Source: Bradyrhizobium sp. in8p8 (GTDB lineage Bacteria > Pseudomonadota > Alphaproteobacteria > Rhizobiales > Xanthobacteraceae). From it: 39,726 nucleotides of DNA. The translations under genes and the position numbers were made by a program. Of this stretch, positions 1-8,004 are shown piece by piece (position 1 is the stretch's first letter; every line of letters begins with the position of its first letter). The notes under the pieces are model-generated. The model was not told the DNA's origin. It saw only the letters and a list, made by a program, of their open reading frames with translations, and did not search any database. The stretch lies in the NCBI RefSeq assembly GCF_000426845.1, contig NZ_AUGD01000033.1, forward strand, positions 1 through 39,726, written 5' to 3'.

Positions 1-253
1 TGCGACGAGCATGGGCGCATCCTTGGCGCCGTGCAGGCTTTCGCCGGAGAACAGGCCTAAGGACGACGGTCGGCCCGACGATCGCCGCCGCAGTCTCCTC
101 AAGAAACGGCGGCTCCTCCAGGAACGCCGCCGCGACCTTCGCAACGGCGGCGCTTTGCTCGATCGTTCGCGCGACCTGCTCGGTTGCCTGGCGCGACGCC
201 GGATTGCGCTTCGAGCCGTGCCCCTGGAGGGCGATCGTGCAGGCCTCCGGCAC
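1..253 (-). pseudogene. CbiX-like sirohydrochlorin chelatase, partial and frameshifted
   Basis: Read on the minus strand from a GTG at 253, the frame gives LQGHGSKRNPASRQATEQ followed by AAAFLEEPPFLEET, the pattern of CbiX/SirB-type chelatases (hydrophobic strand, GHGSKRNPASR, then FLEEPPFL). Around position 60-70 the reading must shift frame to continue as GLFSGESLHGAKDAPML, which also matches the family (GLF.GEGLHG..D.P). The gene therefore carries a frameshift and runs off the left window edge. The family inserts cobalt or iron into sirohydrochlorin; whether the missing part is intact cannot be seen. Recognition is by remembered family motifs, not by a search. Confidence 0.6.
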
Positions 254-258
254 GAAAC

Positions 259-578
259 ATGAAGTTCCTGCGGGAATGGCCGTTCGACCTCTATGCGGGA
301 TTGCTGCTGCGCGCCGGCCTCTTCGTGAGCGCTTCTACTGCCGCTATCTGTGCCTGCTCGGGGCGGCGCTCGCGATTCCGGCCCGCATGCGGATGTTCGA
401 ATGGCTCAAGCGCTACCGCGAATGCGGCGCCGAATGTCACGTCAGCGCGCGTCGCTGCACGGCGAAGGCGATCCATCCGCTTGGGCAGATCATTTCGACC
501 AAGACATCTGCCGCACTTGAGAAGCGCGCTTCGCGCCGCCAACCGTTGCCGCAGCCTGCTCCGACCCTGCCGTCATGA
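259..578 (+). pseudogene. nosR: NosR C-terminal relic
   Basis: Plus-strand reading from 259 gives WPFDLYAGLLLRAGLFV, then after a one-base shift near 326 RERFYCRYLCLLGAALAIPA and MRMFEWLKRYRECG. This is the membrane and polyferredoxin junction of NosR/NirI, the flavoprotein supporting nitrous oxide reductase. The CPLG motif has become CLLG, and after RECG the expected ferredoxin cysteines (CxxCxxxCP blocks) are replaced by unrelated sequence in shifted frames. The N-terminal FMN domain and most membrane helices are absent. It lies directly before the nosX relic, whereas a usual nos cluster has nosZDFYL between them. Non-functional. Confidence 0.65.
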
Positions 579-640
579 GGAGGTCGTCATGAGGACTGAC
601 ACCTCGCCTGATCATCCGGCCCGCCACCGCGCCATCACCA

Positions 641-1290
641 TTGGCGAGCGCCACGGTCGTCGCGTTTGCAGGACCGGCGCGTCCCTCGCCGATCGAATTC
701 GAATGGTGCGGCATGGCAATGGAGGCGGACGCCAGCATTCCCTTCAACGGCGGCGACGCGCAGCCGCACGACAATCCGCCGCGATCGTCGAAGCCGAGGT
801 CGAGCGCATTGAAGGCGCGCTGCGCCTGTTCCGCGCTGAATCGGAGCTGCGCCGGCTCAATCGCGACGGAACCCTGCCCGAGCCGAGCGCCGATCTACAG
901 CGCGCCGTCACCCTGCGCTTCGCACCGCCGACCTCACGCAGGGACTTCGATTCGTCGGTGCAGGCGCTGTGGGAGGCACATGTCGACTGGTTCGCGGATG
1001 GCACGCGCACCACGCTGCCGCCGGGCGCGATGATTGCGCGGACGCGAGAGGAGTGGACTGGCGGAAGATCCAGCTTGCGCCGGAGGCGATCTCGCTCAGC
1101 AAGGGCCGGCCCCTGGCGCTCAACGGCCTCGGCCAGGGCTACGTCACCGATCGCGCCGCGGAGCTTCTGGCGAGACAAGGCTCTGCACGCGTCCTCGTCG
1201 ACCTCGGCGAGCAGCGGGCGATCGCGCTGCGCGAGGGGGGTCGCCGTGGAGCTGGTGTCGCGCGACAATGCGGAGCCGTTGCGACTTGCC
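641..1290 (+). pseudogene. nosX: NosX (ApbE-like FMN transferase) relic
   Basis: Three plus-strand frames together rebuild an ApbE/NosX-type protein: IEFEWCGMAMEADASI near 680-735, then VEAEVERIEGALRLFRAESE and LRRLNRDGTLPEPS from about 790, and VDWRKIQLAPEAISLSKGRP, ALNGLGQGYVTDRAAELLA and RVLVDLGEQRAIAL from about 1050 to 1230. NosX flavinylates NosR. At least two frameshifts separate the blocks and the C-terminal third (HIxxPxTG region) is missing: the sequence runs into a cytochrome c fragment. With the nosR remnant just upstream this marks a decayed nos cluster. Not expected to make protein. Confidence 0.65.
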
Positions 1291-1309
1291 CTTGGTGCAC
1301 TGGCGGCGT

Positions 1310-1575
1310 CGGAAGGTTCGGCGAAGAACAAAGTTGGCCCCCGCGCTCAACGGCCTAGACGGCCGCAAGTCGGGCTCGGTCGCGGGGCTGCAGCTATTCG
1401 GATGCGAACAAGAACTCGGGCATCACCTGGGACGAGTCCAACTTCCTCGACTACATCAAGGAACCCAAGGCCAAGGTACCCAACACCAAGATGGCGTTCG
1501 CCGGCATCAAGAACGAGGCGGAAGCCAAGAATCTCTGGGCCTACCTCAAGCAATGCGACTCGCCGCGGCGATTGC
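1310..1575 (+). pseudogene. Class I cytochrome c relic, copy 1
   Basis: The plus strand encodes, across two frames, AKNKVGP, NGLDGRKSGSVAG, YSDANKNSGITWDESNFLD, YIKEPKAKVPNTKM and AFAGIKNEAEAKNLWAYLKQ, the C-terminal two thirds of a soluble c2/c550-type cytochrome including the M of the sixth-ligand region (NTKM.F). The CxxCH haem site is absent. An extra C near 1340 and an extra G near 1385 break the frame compared with the near-identical copy on the minus strand at 21463-21775. Copy 1 is fused to the nosX relic on its left. It cannot make a cytochrome as it stands. Confidence 0.75.
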
Positions 1576-1630
1576 GATTGCGATCAGACCCGCTTCATTT
1601 CGTCCCGGCGCAAAATGGTTTGTTCGGGCG

Positions 1631-2404
1631 TCAGGGATTCATCTCGGACTGAACCACTTGCGGCACGGCCGGCTCCGGACACGGCATCCTGGGCTTCAGG
1701 GGGCAGCGCGCGCTAATTCTGTCGCAAGCCACCAGCTTGCAGAGCTGCGCCATATCGCGCACTACGACCCTCGAGGCGCGCACGTCGACGCCCACCGTGC
1801 GCAGCTTGGCGAAAACGCGAGAAAGCGATTCCGGCTTCAAGCCAAGTCTGCCGGCGATCAGCGACTTCTCGTACGGAAGCGTGATCGTGCACGGCCCGCG
1901 GGTGCGGTCGGCCAGCGAAGCCAGGAACTCCGCCACGCGCTGCGTCGCGCTCTGGGCCACCAGTTGCTCGATCTGCTGCACCATGCGGTGCAGATGCTGC
2001 GAGGTCGATGCGATCATCGCGATCGCGATGTCGGGCGTATCGCGGATGCAGTTGATGACGTGATCCGCAGGGATCAGCATGACGCGAGCCGGCGTCACGG
2101 CGCTCGCGGTAGCGGGATAACAGCCGGACGTGAAGGTGACGGCCTCGGCAAAACTCTCACCCTTGGTCAGGACGTTGAGAACCGCTTCGTCGCCGGCCGG
2201 CGTGACACGATAGATTTTGATCCAGCCGTCGATAATGACGAAGAAGGCGTGCGCCGGCTCGCCCTGGCGGAACAGCGCGTGACCGGGACGAAGATTGAAG
2301 ACGCTGGCCCCCGCCAGAAGAACGGAGAGCGCCTGCAGCTTCAGTCCGCTGAACGCCGGTATGTCGCCGGCGACCTGAAAATCAACCGGAGTAGGCGCTG
2401 TCAT
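1631..2404 (-). CDS. Crp/Fnr-family transcription regulator (DNR/NnrR type)
   Basis: A 257-residue Crp/Fnr regulator. The cyclic-nucleotide-binding-like beta barrel spans roughly residues 10-125 (FRQGEPAHAFFVIIDG, GESFAEAV), followed by the dimer helix and a winged helix. The recognition helix at about 182-202 contains LKPESLSRVFAKLR; the E-S-R spacing is that of FNR-type proteins that read TTGAT half-sites. There is no N-terminal cysteine cluster, so iron-sulfur oxygen sensing is unlikely and a nitrogen-oxide-responsive role (DNR/NnrR class) is the better inference. The tail after residue 215 has four cysteines (222, 227, 234, 242). I chose ATG at 2404 because GCAGGAG lies 5-6 bases upstream; a longer frame to 2506 would cover the FNR-like box. 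Confidence 0.88.
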   Translation of the reverse strand: MTAPTPVDFQVAGDIPAFSGLKLQALSVLLAGASVFNLRPGHALFRQGEPAHAFFVIIDGWIKIYRVTPAGDEAVLNVLTKGESFAEAVTFTSGCYPATASAVTPARVMLIPADHVINCIRDTPDIAIAMIASTSQHLHRMVQQIEQLVAQSATQRVAEFLASLADRTRGPCTITLPYEKSLIAGRLGLKPESLSRVFAKLRTVGVDVRASRVVVRDMAQLCKLVACDRISARCPLKPRMPCPEPAVPQVVQSEMNP

Positions 2405-2461
2405 GGTTTCTCCTGCTGCCCGATTTTCTTGCTGACTTTCGATGATCTCTAGCTGCATGTC

Positions 2462-2475
2462 ATGATGTGGATCAA
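2462..2475. promoter_or_regulatory. FNR-like box upstream of the Crp/Fnr gene
   Basis: On the minus strand the site reads TTGATCCACATCAT, matching TTGAT-N4-ATCAA at 9 of 10 defined bases. It is centred about 65 bases before the chosen ATG at 2404, a fitting place for activation or autoregulation by an FNR/DNR/FixK-type protein. Seen in sequence; binding is inferred. Confidence 0.5.
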
Positions 2476-2506
2476 TTTGCACCATGAGGGCGAGGACCGT
2501 CCTCAC

Positions 2507-2913
2507 ACAGCGCGATCAAAGACCAAGACGCGATCGGACGTAAGTCTTCCCATTCCTCTGCATCATCAACCCATTCCAGTCCGGGCTATTTGTGTAGGCA
2601 CAAATTCGGGAAGCTTTTGGCGGGCGTTCGACTGCAGGTCCGCCGGCTCAGGCGGAGAAACCGAGTCCCGCACGCGGAAGCCCCGGTCGCGAGATGCCGC
2701 ACCGCCCCCCCCTCGAGAGGGTCAGGCCACGAAGCTCGAATCACACGATCCGGAAAATAGCCTGATAGCCAAACGTCCAAGCGTCGGCATGCAGAAATGG
2801 GGGCGACCGGCGCCGTGGGTTGCCCTGACGCGTGTCGGCGGCGACTTACAAAAGCTGACCGAATGGCAAGCCATCCGGGCCGCGAGACCAAACGCCGGCA
2901 CCTACTTAACGCG
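2507..2913. other. Intergenic stretch with a small inverted repeat
   Basis: No frame here gives a recognisable protein. The only structure I see is ATTTGTG-TAGG-CACAAAT at 2588-2605, a 7-base inverted repeat with a 4-base loop. It lies between the 5' end of the Crp/Fnr gene and the 3' end of the broken flavoprotein gene, both read on the minus strand, so it could be a weak transcript end or an operator. Nothing distinguishes these. Confidence 0.25.
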
Positions 2914-4427
2914 CTACTCCGACTGGCGGCGAAGGGAGGCATTGGCTTGGCACGCAGCGGCACGACCGGCGATCCGCCCGAACACAGTGGAGATGGTGAT
3001 GCCGAGGCCGGCAAGGTTGCCCTCACGAAGCACATTGGCGGCCATGATCGCGCCGGCGGCGAAAAGGCGACTCGAAGCGGTGCCGTCGGCCCGCAGTATC
3101 CGGGTGTCAGGGGCGATGGCAACGCCAAAATGGGTGAAGGTAACCCCTGGTCGCAGTGGGTAACAGAAAAACGGCGGTCTGCTCAATGGGTTCGCGCAAC
3201 ACGACTTCGGTGGCAGCAGTCCGATGGTGGCTCGCTCCACTGGCTCCGTGTCGGCCGATGCGACGAGGGCTGCGTTGAAGCGATTGACGGTACTGTTGAG
3301 AACTGCAGAATCGAGTTGCAGCTTGTTGGAAGGTCACCGACGTCATCAGCTTGAATCGGACGAAATACCGAAGGAGCTGTCTTCATGTACCCGTCAAGAT
3401 CCAGGATCAGATAGGCGATCTGGTCGGGACAGCGGCTGATACGTACTCCCCATTTTGAGAAATGCATCTTGCCGATGTCCTCGCCCTCATCCGCGATTCG
3501 CAGACCATTTCGATCGACAACTATGCCGTGTGGAATTGCAGTTACGCGGGTCACGACGCCACCGTCGAACTTGGGGCCTCGCGCATCGAAGGGAACCATG
3601 TGGCAATGCGACGGCTCTCCTATGGAGCGCATGCCACACGCGAGCAAACGAACGAGCAGGTCACCCAACGCGTAAGGCGTGCCTCGGATCACGAGACCGT
3701 TCGCAGCATCCCCAAGCTCCTCTCGAAGCCATTCGATATTGGCCGGATTGCCACCAGCACATATAGCGATGGTCTTCGATGCTACGTGGCGGACTACGCC
3801 TCCCCGACTAACGAAGGACACGCAATACTCGGTTTGGCTCAGATCTAGTTCAATCACGGGGCTGCCGTGCCAGACTGTCGCGCCAAGCCGGATTGCGGCA
3901 GCGTAGAGCGCGTTCATCATGGCCTTTCCCCCGCCGAGAAGGAAGGCGGTCCGATTTGAGACATTCTGGCAGCGGTGATCTCTACGCTCGAGATGGATTC
4001 CATTCTCGACAAGCCAATCGGTAGTCTCCGCAGATTCGCGGACCAGGATTTCGGTCAGCTCCCGGTCAGCCGTTCCGCGCGTCACGTGCAAGATATCGCC
4101 TATGAACGCCTCTTCACCGTACTTTCCGGGCACGAACGTAGTCGGCTGCTGATGCGCAATCCGGAAATTGCGCGCATGACGAGCGTTCTCGCCCCGCAGA
4201 ATTGAAGGCGCTGCCTCGATCACGTGAACCGACGCGCCGCATTGACGTGCAGCGATGGCGGCACATAGAGCCGCGCTGCCGCCGCCGACGACTAGGACGT
4301 CGACGCAGCTGCGAAGCGCCGGAGCATAAGTTGTTAGCTCGCCGCTCGCGTGCGCTTCGAGCTCGGCTTGAAGTGCCCGTCGGTCCAAGCCAGTTAATGA
4401 CAGGGGAGACTTTGTTGGACTTCTCAC
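2914..4427 (-). pseudogene. tcuA: TcuA-like FAD-dependent tricarballylate dehydrogenase, frameshifted
   Basis: The N-terminal frame (start 4427) has a Rossmann FAD motif VDVLVVGGGSAALCAAIAA near residue 42, followed by ENARHARNFRIAH and ADRELTEILVRESAETTDWL, as in TcuA-type succinate-dehydrogenase-like flavoproteins. Near position 3335 the reading shifts to another frame that carries the family's C-terminus: RPPFFCYPLRPGVTFTHFGV, LFAAGAIMAANVLREGNLAG and ITISTVFGRIAGRAA. Both halves are well preserved, so there is one frameshift in an otherwise complete gene of about 500 codons. Tricarballylate dehydrogenases oxidise tricarballylate to cis-aconitate, usually with TcuB passing electrons; no tcuB is seen here. 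The exact substrate is inferred from family resemblance. Confidence 0.7.
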
Positions 4428-5064
4428 TGGATCGTCCTTCGCAAGTCATTCCGTGCGACCATTCTGGCGACGAGGGCGCTATGAGCTCCAGACGAGGCCG
4501 GCAATGGTGAATATAGCTGTCCGGGCTCCACAGCGGGGTGCACGACAGGGAAGTCGTTCAGGAGATTCCTCGCTCCAAAGCAGGCAAGTAGGGTAAGCGC
4601 ACTTGCTCGCGTACGTCCTCACATGCCGGTATGGTCTCGACCGCCGTCGATGCCGGTTGTTTAGGCCGCAAGTTGGCCAAGGCAGGAAGAGACTGGTCTG
4701 CTTCGCAGAGGCGCCTTCGGGCTCGCCCTGCCCACTGGGCTAAAGTGAAGCCTCGATTGGCGAGGCAACACTTAGGGGTGCCCAGTCTGCATCTCTTGCA
4801 GCAAGCACGCAATCAGCACAAAAAGGAGCCGTCGCTCGAGATCGGGCTTGCGTCTACGCCACCCGAGTTTGTGTAACTGTCGCATTGCGTTCTCCCTTGC
4901 CGGTCTGGAGCCCATTAAGTTGCCACCAGTAAGAACGTCGTCGTTGTTCTGGCACAAAGAGCGTGTCTGCCCCTTGCCGGTCTTCGAATAGCAGCCAGCG
5001 GCAGCTTGGGCGAAGATGACATCCAGACGTTCGGCCGTGCACTCCAGGCAGACTTCCCGGGACG
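4428..5064. other. Intergenic stretch, no gene supported
   Basis: About 640 bases between ccoG and the flavoprotein gene. One 36-codon minus-strand frame (ATG 4885, GGGAG upstream, ending near 4775) has a hydrophobic patch LLFVLIACLLQ but nothing recognisable. Base composition is less GC-rich than the neighbouring genes. No convincing terminator or promoter was identified. Confidence 0.25.
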
Positions 5065-6489
5065 CTACCGCTCGACAAATCGGTCCGTGGCGGAGAGCGT
5101 ATTGCCGGCCTCGTCCCGAACGGTGAACACGACGTCCTTCTGCTCGGCGCCCGCCGCCGTCAAGGTGACGCGTAAGGACTCCGAGGCGTCGGCGGCGACC
5201 TCGATCGGAGCGATACCATCACTGCCCACGATGGAGAGCCTTGCATCGATGCCGCTGACGGAGAGCGTGTAGCGATGAGGGCTCGCTGACTTGTTGAGCA
5301 GCTTCACGGTGTAGGCATTGCGCAACGACCCGTCGGATAGCCGGACAGCTACGGGATCACGATCGTGCTGGACCGACAACGTCAAGGTGGTCCTCATCGC
5401 GAACCCGACCCCGATCGTTCCCGCCAACGCAAGGCAGGCCGCCGTCAAGCCGACGGTCTTCGGCCGCAGAAGACGGTTGCGAGGGGACTCGTTGCTGCGG
5501 CCCCGCTCGATGTTAGCCCAGCTTTCGTAATCGATCAGGCCTCTTGGGCGTCCGAGCTTCGCCATTACGCCGTCGCAGGCATCGACGCACAGGCCGCAAT
5601 TGATGCATGCGAAGTTCGGCCCCTCCCGGATGTCGATCCCGATCGGACAGACAGCGACGCACTGGCCGCAGTCCACGCAATCTCCCGCCGTCTCACCCCG
5701 CAGGCGCAACTCGGCGGCCTTCTTCGCGGAGGTCCGCTGCTCACCGCGATAGTCCCGATAGTTGACGGTGTAGGCCTCCGGATCCCAGATCGCACCCTGC
5801 AGGCGCGGCCAAGGACACATGAAGGTGCAGACCTGCTCGCGCGCGAAACCCGCAAGCCCGTACGTCGTGCCCGTGAACACCGCGATCCAGGTAAGGGCGT
5901 TGGCGGAAAAGTTGCCGGCAGCCAAGTCGCGCAGCAGGTCCGGCGCGTCGGTGAAGTAGAAAATCAGCGTGCCACCCGTTGCCAGGGAGATCAGAAGCCA
6001 CGCCGTGTGCTTCGCCGCGGACTGGACGGCCCGCTTCGGCGTGAGGGGTGCTCCGAAGTTCTTGAGACGCTGGCGCCTGCCGCCCTCGATCACGCGCTCG
6101 ACGAGCAGGAATAGATCGGTCCAGACCGTCTGGGGGCATGCGAACCCGCACCAGAGGCGCCCCGCAAGCGCATTTGTAAGAATCAAGACGGTCGACGCGA
6201 GCACCAGGAGGCCGGTGACCAGATAGAGATCCTGAGGCCATATCTCGACGAAAAACGCGTAGAGGCGCCCGTTGGCGAAATCGAGCAGCACCGCCTGGTC
6301 CGGTGCGTTCGGTCCGCGATCCCAGCGAACGAACGGGGTGACGTAGTAGATCGATAGGGTCAGCAGCAGGATGGCCCATTTGATCCTTCGGATCGGACCT
6401 CGGACGGCCTGCGGGACGACCGGCAGTCCGGCTGCCGCCGCGGCCTTGGCACGCGTTTTCGCGTGGTTGATCTCGATGGTGATGGCCAT
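5065..6489 (-). CDS. ccoG: CcoG/FixG/RdxA-type polyferredoxin
   Basis: A 474-residue inner-membrane polyferredoxin. After a short cytosolic segment come membrane helices (WAILLLTLSIYYVTPFVRW, LYLVTGLLVLASTVLILTNA), the conserved LWCGFACPQTVWTD and CTFMCPWPRLQG motifs, two 4Fe-4S clusters (CVDCGQCVAVCP and CINCGLCVDACDG), another helix and a C-terminal immunoglobulin-like periplasmic domain. Family members act as cuprous-ion reductases in cbb3-oxidase maturation. I took ATG 6489, eight bases after the restored DUF59 stop; a longer frame to 6561 only re-reads DUF59 codons. No ccoNOQP, ccoH, ccoI or ccoS is in the window, so this is an orphan copy beside DUF59 and DUF2249 genes and may serve copper or iron-sulfur assembly for denitrification. 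Start signal is weak. Confidence 0.9.
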   Translation of the reverse strand: MAITIEINHAKTRAKAAAAAGLPVVPQAVRGPIRRIKWAILLLTLSIYYVTPFVRWDRGPNAPDQAVLLDFANGRLYAFFVEIWPQDLYLVTGLLVLASTVLILTNALAGRLWCGFACPQTVWTDLFLLVERVIEGGRRQRLKNFGAPLTPKRAVQSAAKHTAWLLISLATGGTLIFYFTDAPDLLRDLAAGNFSANALTWIAVFTGTTYGLAGFAREQVCTFMCPWPRLQGAIWDPEAYTVNYRDYRGEQRTSAKKAAELRLRGETAGDCVDCGQCVAVCPIGIDIREGPNFACINCGLCVDACDGVMAKLGRPRGLIDYESWANIERGRSNESPRNRLLRPKTVGLTAACLALAGTIGVGFAMRTTLTLSVQHDRDPVAVRLSDGSLRNAYTVKLLNKSASPHRYTLSVSGIDARLSIVGSDGIAPIEVAADASESLRVTLTAAGAEQKDVVFTVRDEAGNTLSATDRFVER

Positions 6490-6497
6490 GGGAAGCG

Positions 6498-6811
6498 TCA
6501 GTTCACCGCGGCGAAGCCGAGCGAGGCCCGGACCGCTTGTTCGAGGAGGTCGGGAGTCCAAGGCGGCTCGAAGGTCATCGCCACGTCGACGGAAACGACC
6601 CTGGAACGGTCGACGCCGCCGTACGCGCTCCTTCCTTCAGGAAGGACGTCGCTGGACACCCCGGCGTCGTCGCCGTCATCGTGATGCGGACCGCCCCATC
6701 CGCGACCGCGATATCGTAGACCAAACCGAGATCGACAATGTTCTCGCCCAGTTCAGGATCGATCACGACGCGCAGCGCGTCGCGGATGTCCTCGGCCAAC
6801 TGGCCCATCAT
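6498..6811 (-). pseudogene. DUF59 (MIP18/PaaD-like) Fe-S assembly factor, frameshifted
   Basis: From ATG 6811 the frame reads IRDALRVVIDPELGENIVDL and LGLVYDIAVADGAVRITMT then TTPGCPATSFL, the signature of the DUF59/MIP18 family (DPELxxNIVDLGLVY, TxPxCP). Near 6640 the frame must shift to continue as VVSVDVAMTFEPPWTPDLLE and QAVRASLGFAAVN, the expected end (V.L.WEPPWTP.....ARL.LG). One missing base explains it. The ATG overlaps the DUF2249 stop (ATGA type) and the restored stop is eight bases before ccoG, so these three form one translationally linked unit. Family members help iron-sulfur cluster maturation; here the product would be truncated unless the shift is an error. Confidence 0.7.
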
Positions 6812-7317
6812 GATGGCGCCCTCACGGTCAACTCGTAGGTGGCGCCGTCAGGGTGAAATCCACCGAGCCAGCGAAAGCCGCGTTTTTCGAGCTGAGGGAA
6901 CAGGAAGACCGGCTCCCGTCGAAGAAGGGATGACAGCGTCTCGCCGGGCCCCAGCTTTTCCGCCGCTGCGAGGATCCGGACCATGGGCTCGGGCGGATCC
7001 AGGTCGCGGTTGTCGAGTTCCACGACAGGCTCGGGCCAAGGGGCGAAGGGGGAATTGTTTGCGGCAACCGATGTGGTCTCCGCCTTGGCTCCGGCAGGCG
7101 TGAACAGCACCTCCCATTCGCCGCCTTCGAGTTCGCTCGTCGAATGAGCGAAGCCCTTGTCGGCCATGACGGCGAACAAAGGCACCGGCTTGAACGGCGC
7201 GTGCAGGCGGAGGCCCTGCCCCTGCCGGAGTCGACCGACCGCGGCCATAATGACCGAGAACGGCTCGCCACCGCCGCGCAGGATCGGGCGGACATCGACA
7301 TCCAGGTATTCGGTCAT
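6808..7317 (-). CDS. Tandem DUF2249-domain protein
   Basis: 169 residues containing two similar domains. Domain 1 (about 6-75) has ILRGGGEPFSVIMAAVGRL followed by GQGLRLHAPFKPVPLFAVM. Domain 2 (about 98-166) has NRDLDPPEPMVRILAAAEKL then GETLSSLLRREPVFLFPQL and a closing ATYELTVRA strand. This is the DUF2249 fold, in which a PPEPM-helix is followed by a strand, a short helix and a K/RxP-V-LFPxL motif. DUF2249 proteins are often near nitric-oxide and denitrification genes, but their activity is not established. ATG 7317 has a strong AAGGAG site seven bases upstream. First gene of the DUF2249-DUF59-ccoG unit. Domain 1 has lost the PPEPM form, suggesting divergence after duplication. Confidence 0.82.
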   Translation of the reverse strand: MTEYLDVDVRPILRGGGEPFSVIMAAVGRLRQGQGLRLHAPFKPVPLFAVMADKGFAHSTSELEGGEWEVLFTPAGAKAETTSVAANNSPFAPWPEPVVELDNRDLDPPEPMVRILAAAEKLGPGETLSSLLRREPVFLFPQLEKRGFRWLGGFHPDGATYELTVRAPS

Positions 7318-7658
7318 GGCGATCTCCTTCTCAATTCGTCGCGCAGATGAAGCCTGACATTCCGTCGTATCTCAGGAGCTCATCATCGGCGATGCAGCCG
7401 GCGACTGGCGCTCGCGTGGGCACTGCGCCTAAAACGTCTTCGCGCCCTCCGATCGAACGCGAGCCACGGTATCCCGAGGTCGAGCGAGGTCGTTGCGCCA
7501 TCGCAAAGAATCGCCGGACCTTGGGGGAACGGGCCTCGCGCCCCCCGGGCAAGGACCCGGTTCAGGCGCCGATCGACCAGCGAAACGATCGGAAGGCGCC
7601 AAGTTCACGGAGATCGGAGGAAGACCCGCGTCTGAGTGGTGGAGGTGTTCCGCGTGTT

Positions 7659-7682
7659 TTGAGCTGCCTCAAGGCAGCTCAA
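7659..7682. repeat. Perfect 10-base hairpin with 4-base loop
   Basis: TTGAGCTGCC-TCAA-GGCAGCTCAA forms an uninterrupted 10-base-pair stem. There is no run of T after it on either strand, so it is not a classical intrinsic terminator. It lies between a divergent gene pair, which favours an operator or RNA structure. Confidence 0.5.
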
Positions 7683-7746
7683 TAAAGATTTCATAGATTA
7701 GCCAACGTAGCCCCGAGCGGCGCCGCCATGACGTCACTGAGGTTAT

Positions 7747-7775
7747 GACCCCGGACTCCTAGGCACTCCGGGGTC
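7747..7775. promoter_or_regulatory. Perfect 9-base hairpin just upstream of a small ORF
   Basis: GACCCCGGA and TCCGGGGTC are perfect reverse complements separated by 11 bases. The stem ends 12 bases before the AGGAGG of the 49-codon frame at 7799, so on the plus strand it would sit in the 5' leader. It could control translation, stabilise the message, or end a transcript entering from the left; no T-run follows. Confidence 0.45.
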
Positions 7776-7798
7776 GCCCCTTCCTTCAGGAGGCTGGG

Positions 7799-7948
7799 AT
7801 GAAGACGTTGACCGAGGCAGAGGCCGCATTGAAAGAGATGGAGCGGGGCATCAATGCGATCAGGTCCCGCGAGCTTCGCGAGTTGGTCCACGAAGCCGTT
7901 GAGGAGTACCGAGAAATCATTAAGATGCTGCGCAGGCTCTACAATTGA
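7799..7948 (+). CDS. Small charged helical protein, 49 aa, function unknown
   Basis: ATG 7799 is preceded by a perfect AGGAGG five bases upstream (7788-7793). The product, beginning MKTLTEAEAALKEMERGINA and ending EEYREIIKMLRRLYN, is rich in E, K, R and L with heptad-like leucines, predicting one or two amphipathic helices. No family is recognised. It is followed 56 bases later by another tiny frame of similar character. Ribosome-binding site quality and coding-like composition support it; there is no homology evidence available to me. Confidence 0.5.
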   Translation: MKTLTEAEAALKEMERGINAIRSRELRELVHEAVEEYREIIKMLRRLYN

Positions 7949-8004
7949 CGCTACCTCAGTTGGCAATTCATCAATTACCAATATTTCCGGCTTATCATGA
8001 GAGA

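Larger units (their letters stand above)
7318..7798. other. Intergenic region with two strong hairpins
   Basis: No protein is recognised in about 480 bases. On the minus strand a short frame ends 14 bases before the DUF2249 start with DELLRYDGMSGFICATN, which I cannot assign; it may be the end of a lost upstream gene. Two perfect inverted repeats (7659-7682 and 7747-7775) are listed separately. Confidence 0.3.

Noticed and set aside
1034..2452. 472-codon plus-strand frame over nosX, cytochrome c and the Crp/Fnr gene
   Set aside because: It crosses three recognised sequences in other frames and has no motif of its own.
4775..4885. 36-codon hydrophobic frame downstream of ccoG, considered as FixH/FixS
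   Set aside because: Lacks any FixH or FixS motif and overlaps a low-information stretch; noted only in the intergenic entry.
6490..6561. Extended CcoG start at 6561
   Set aside because: The extra residues are DUF59 codons read out of frame.
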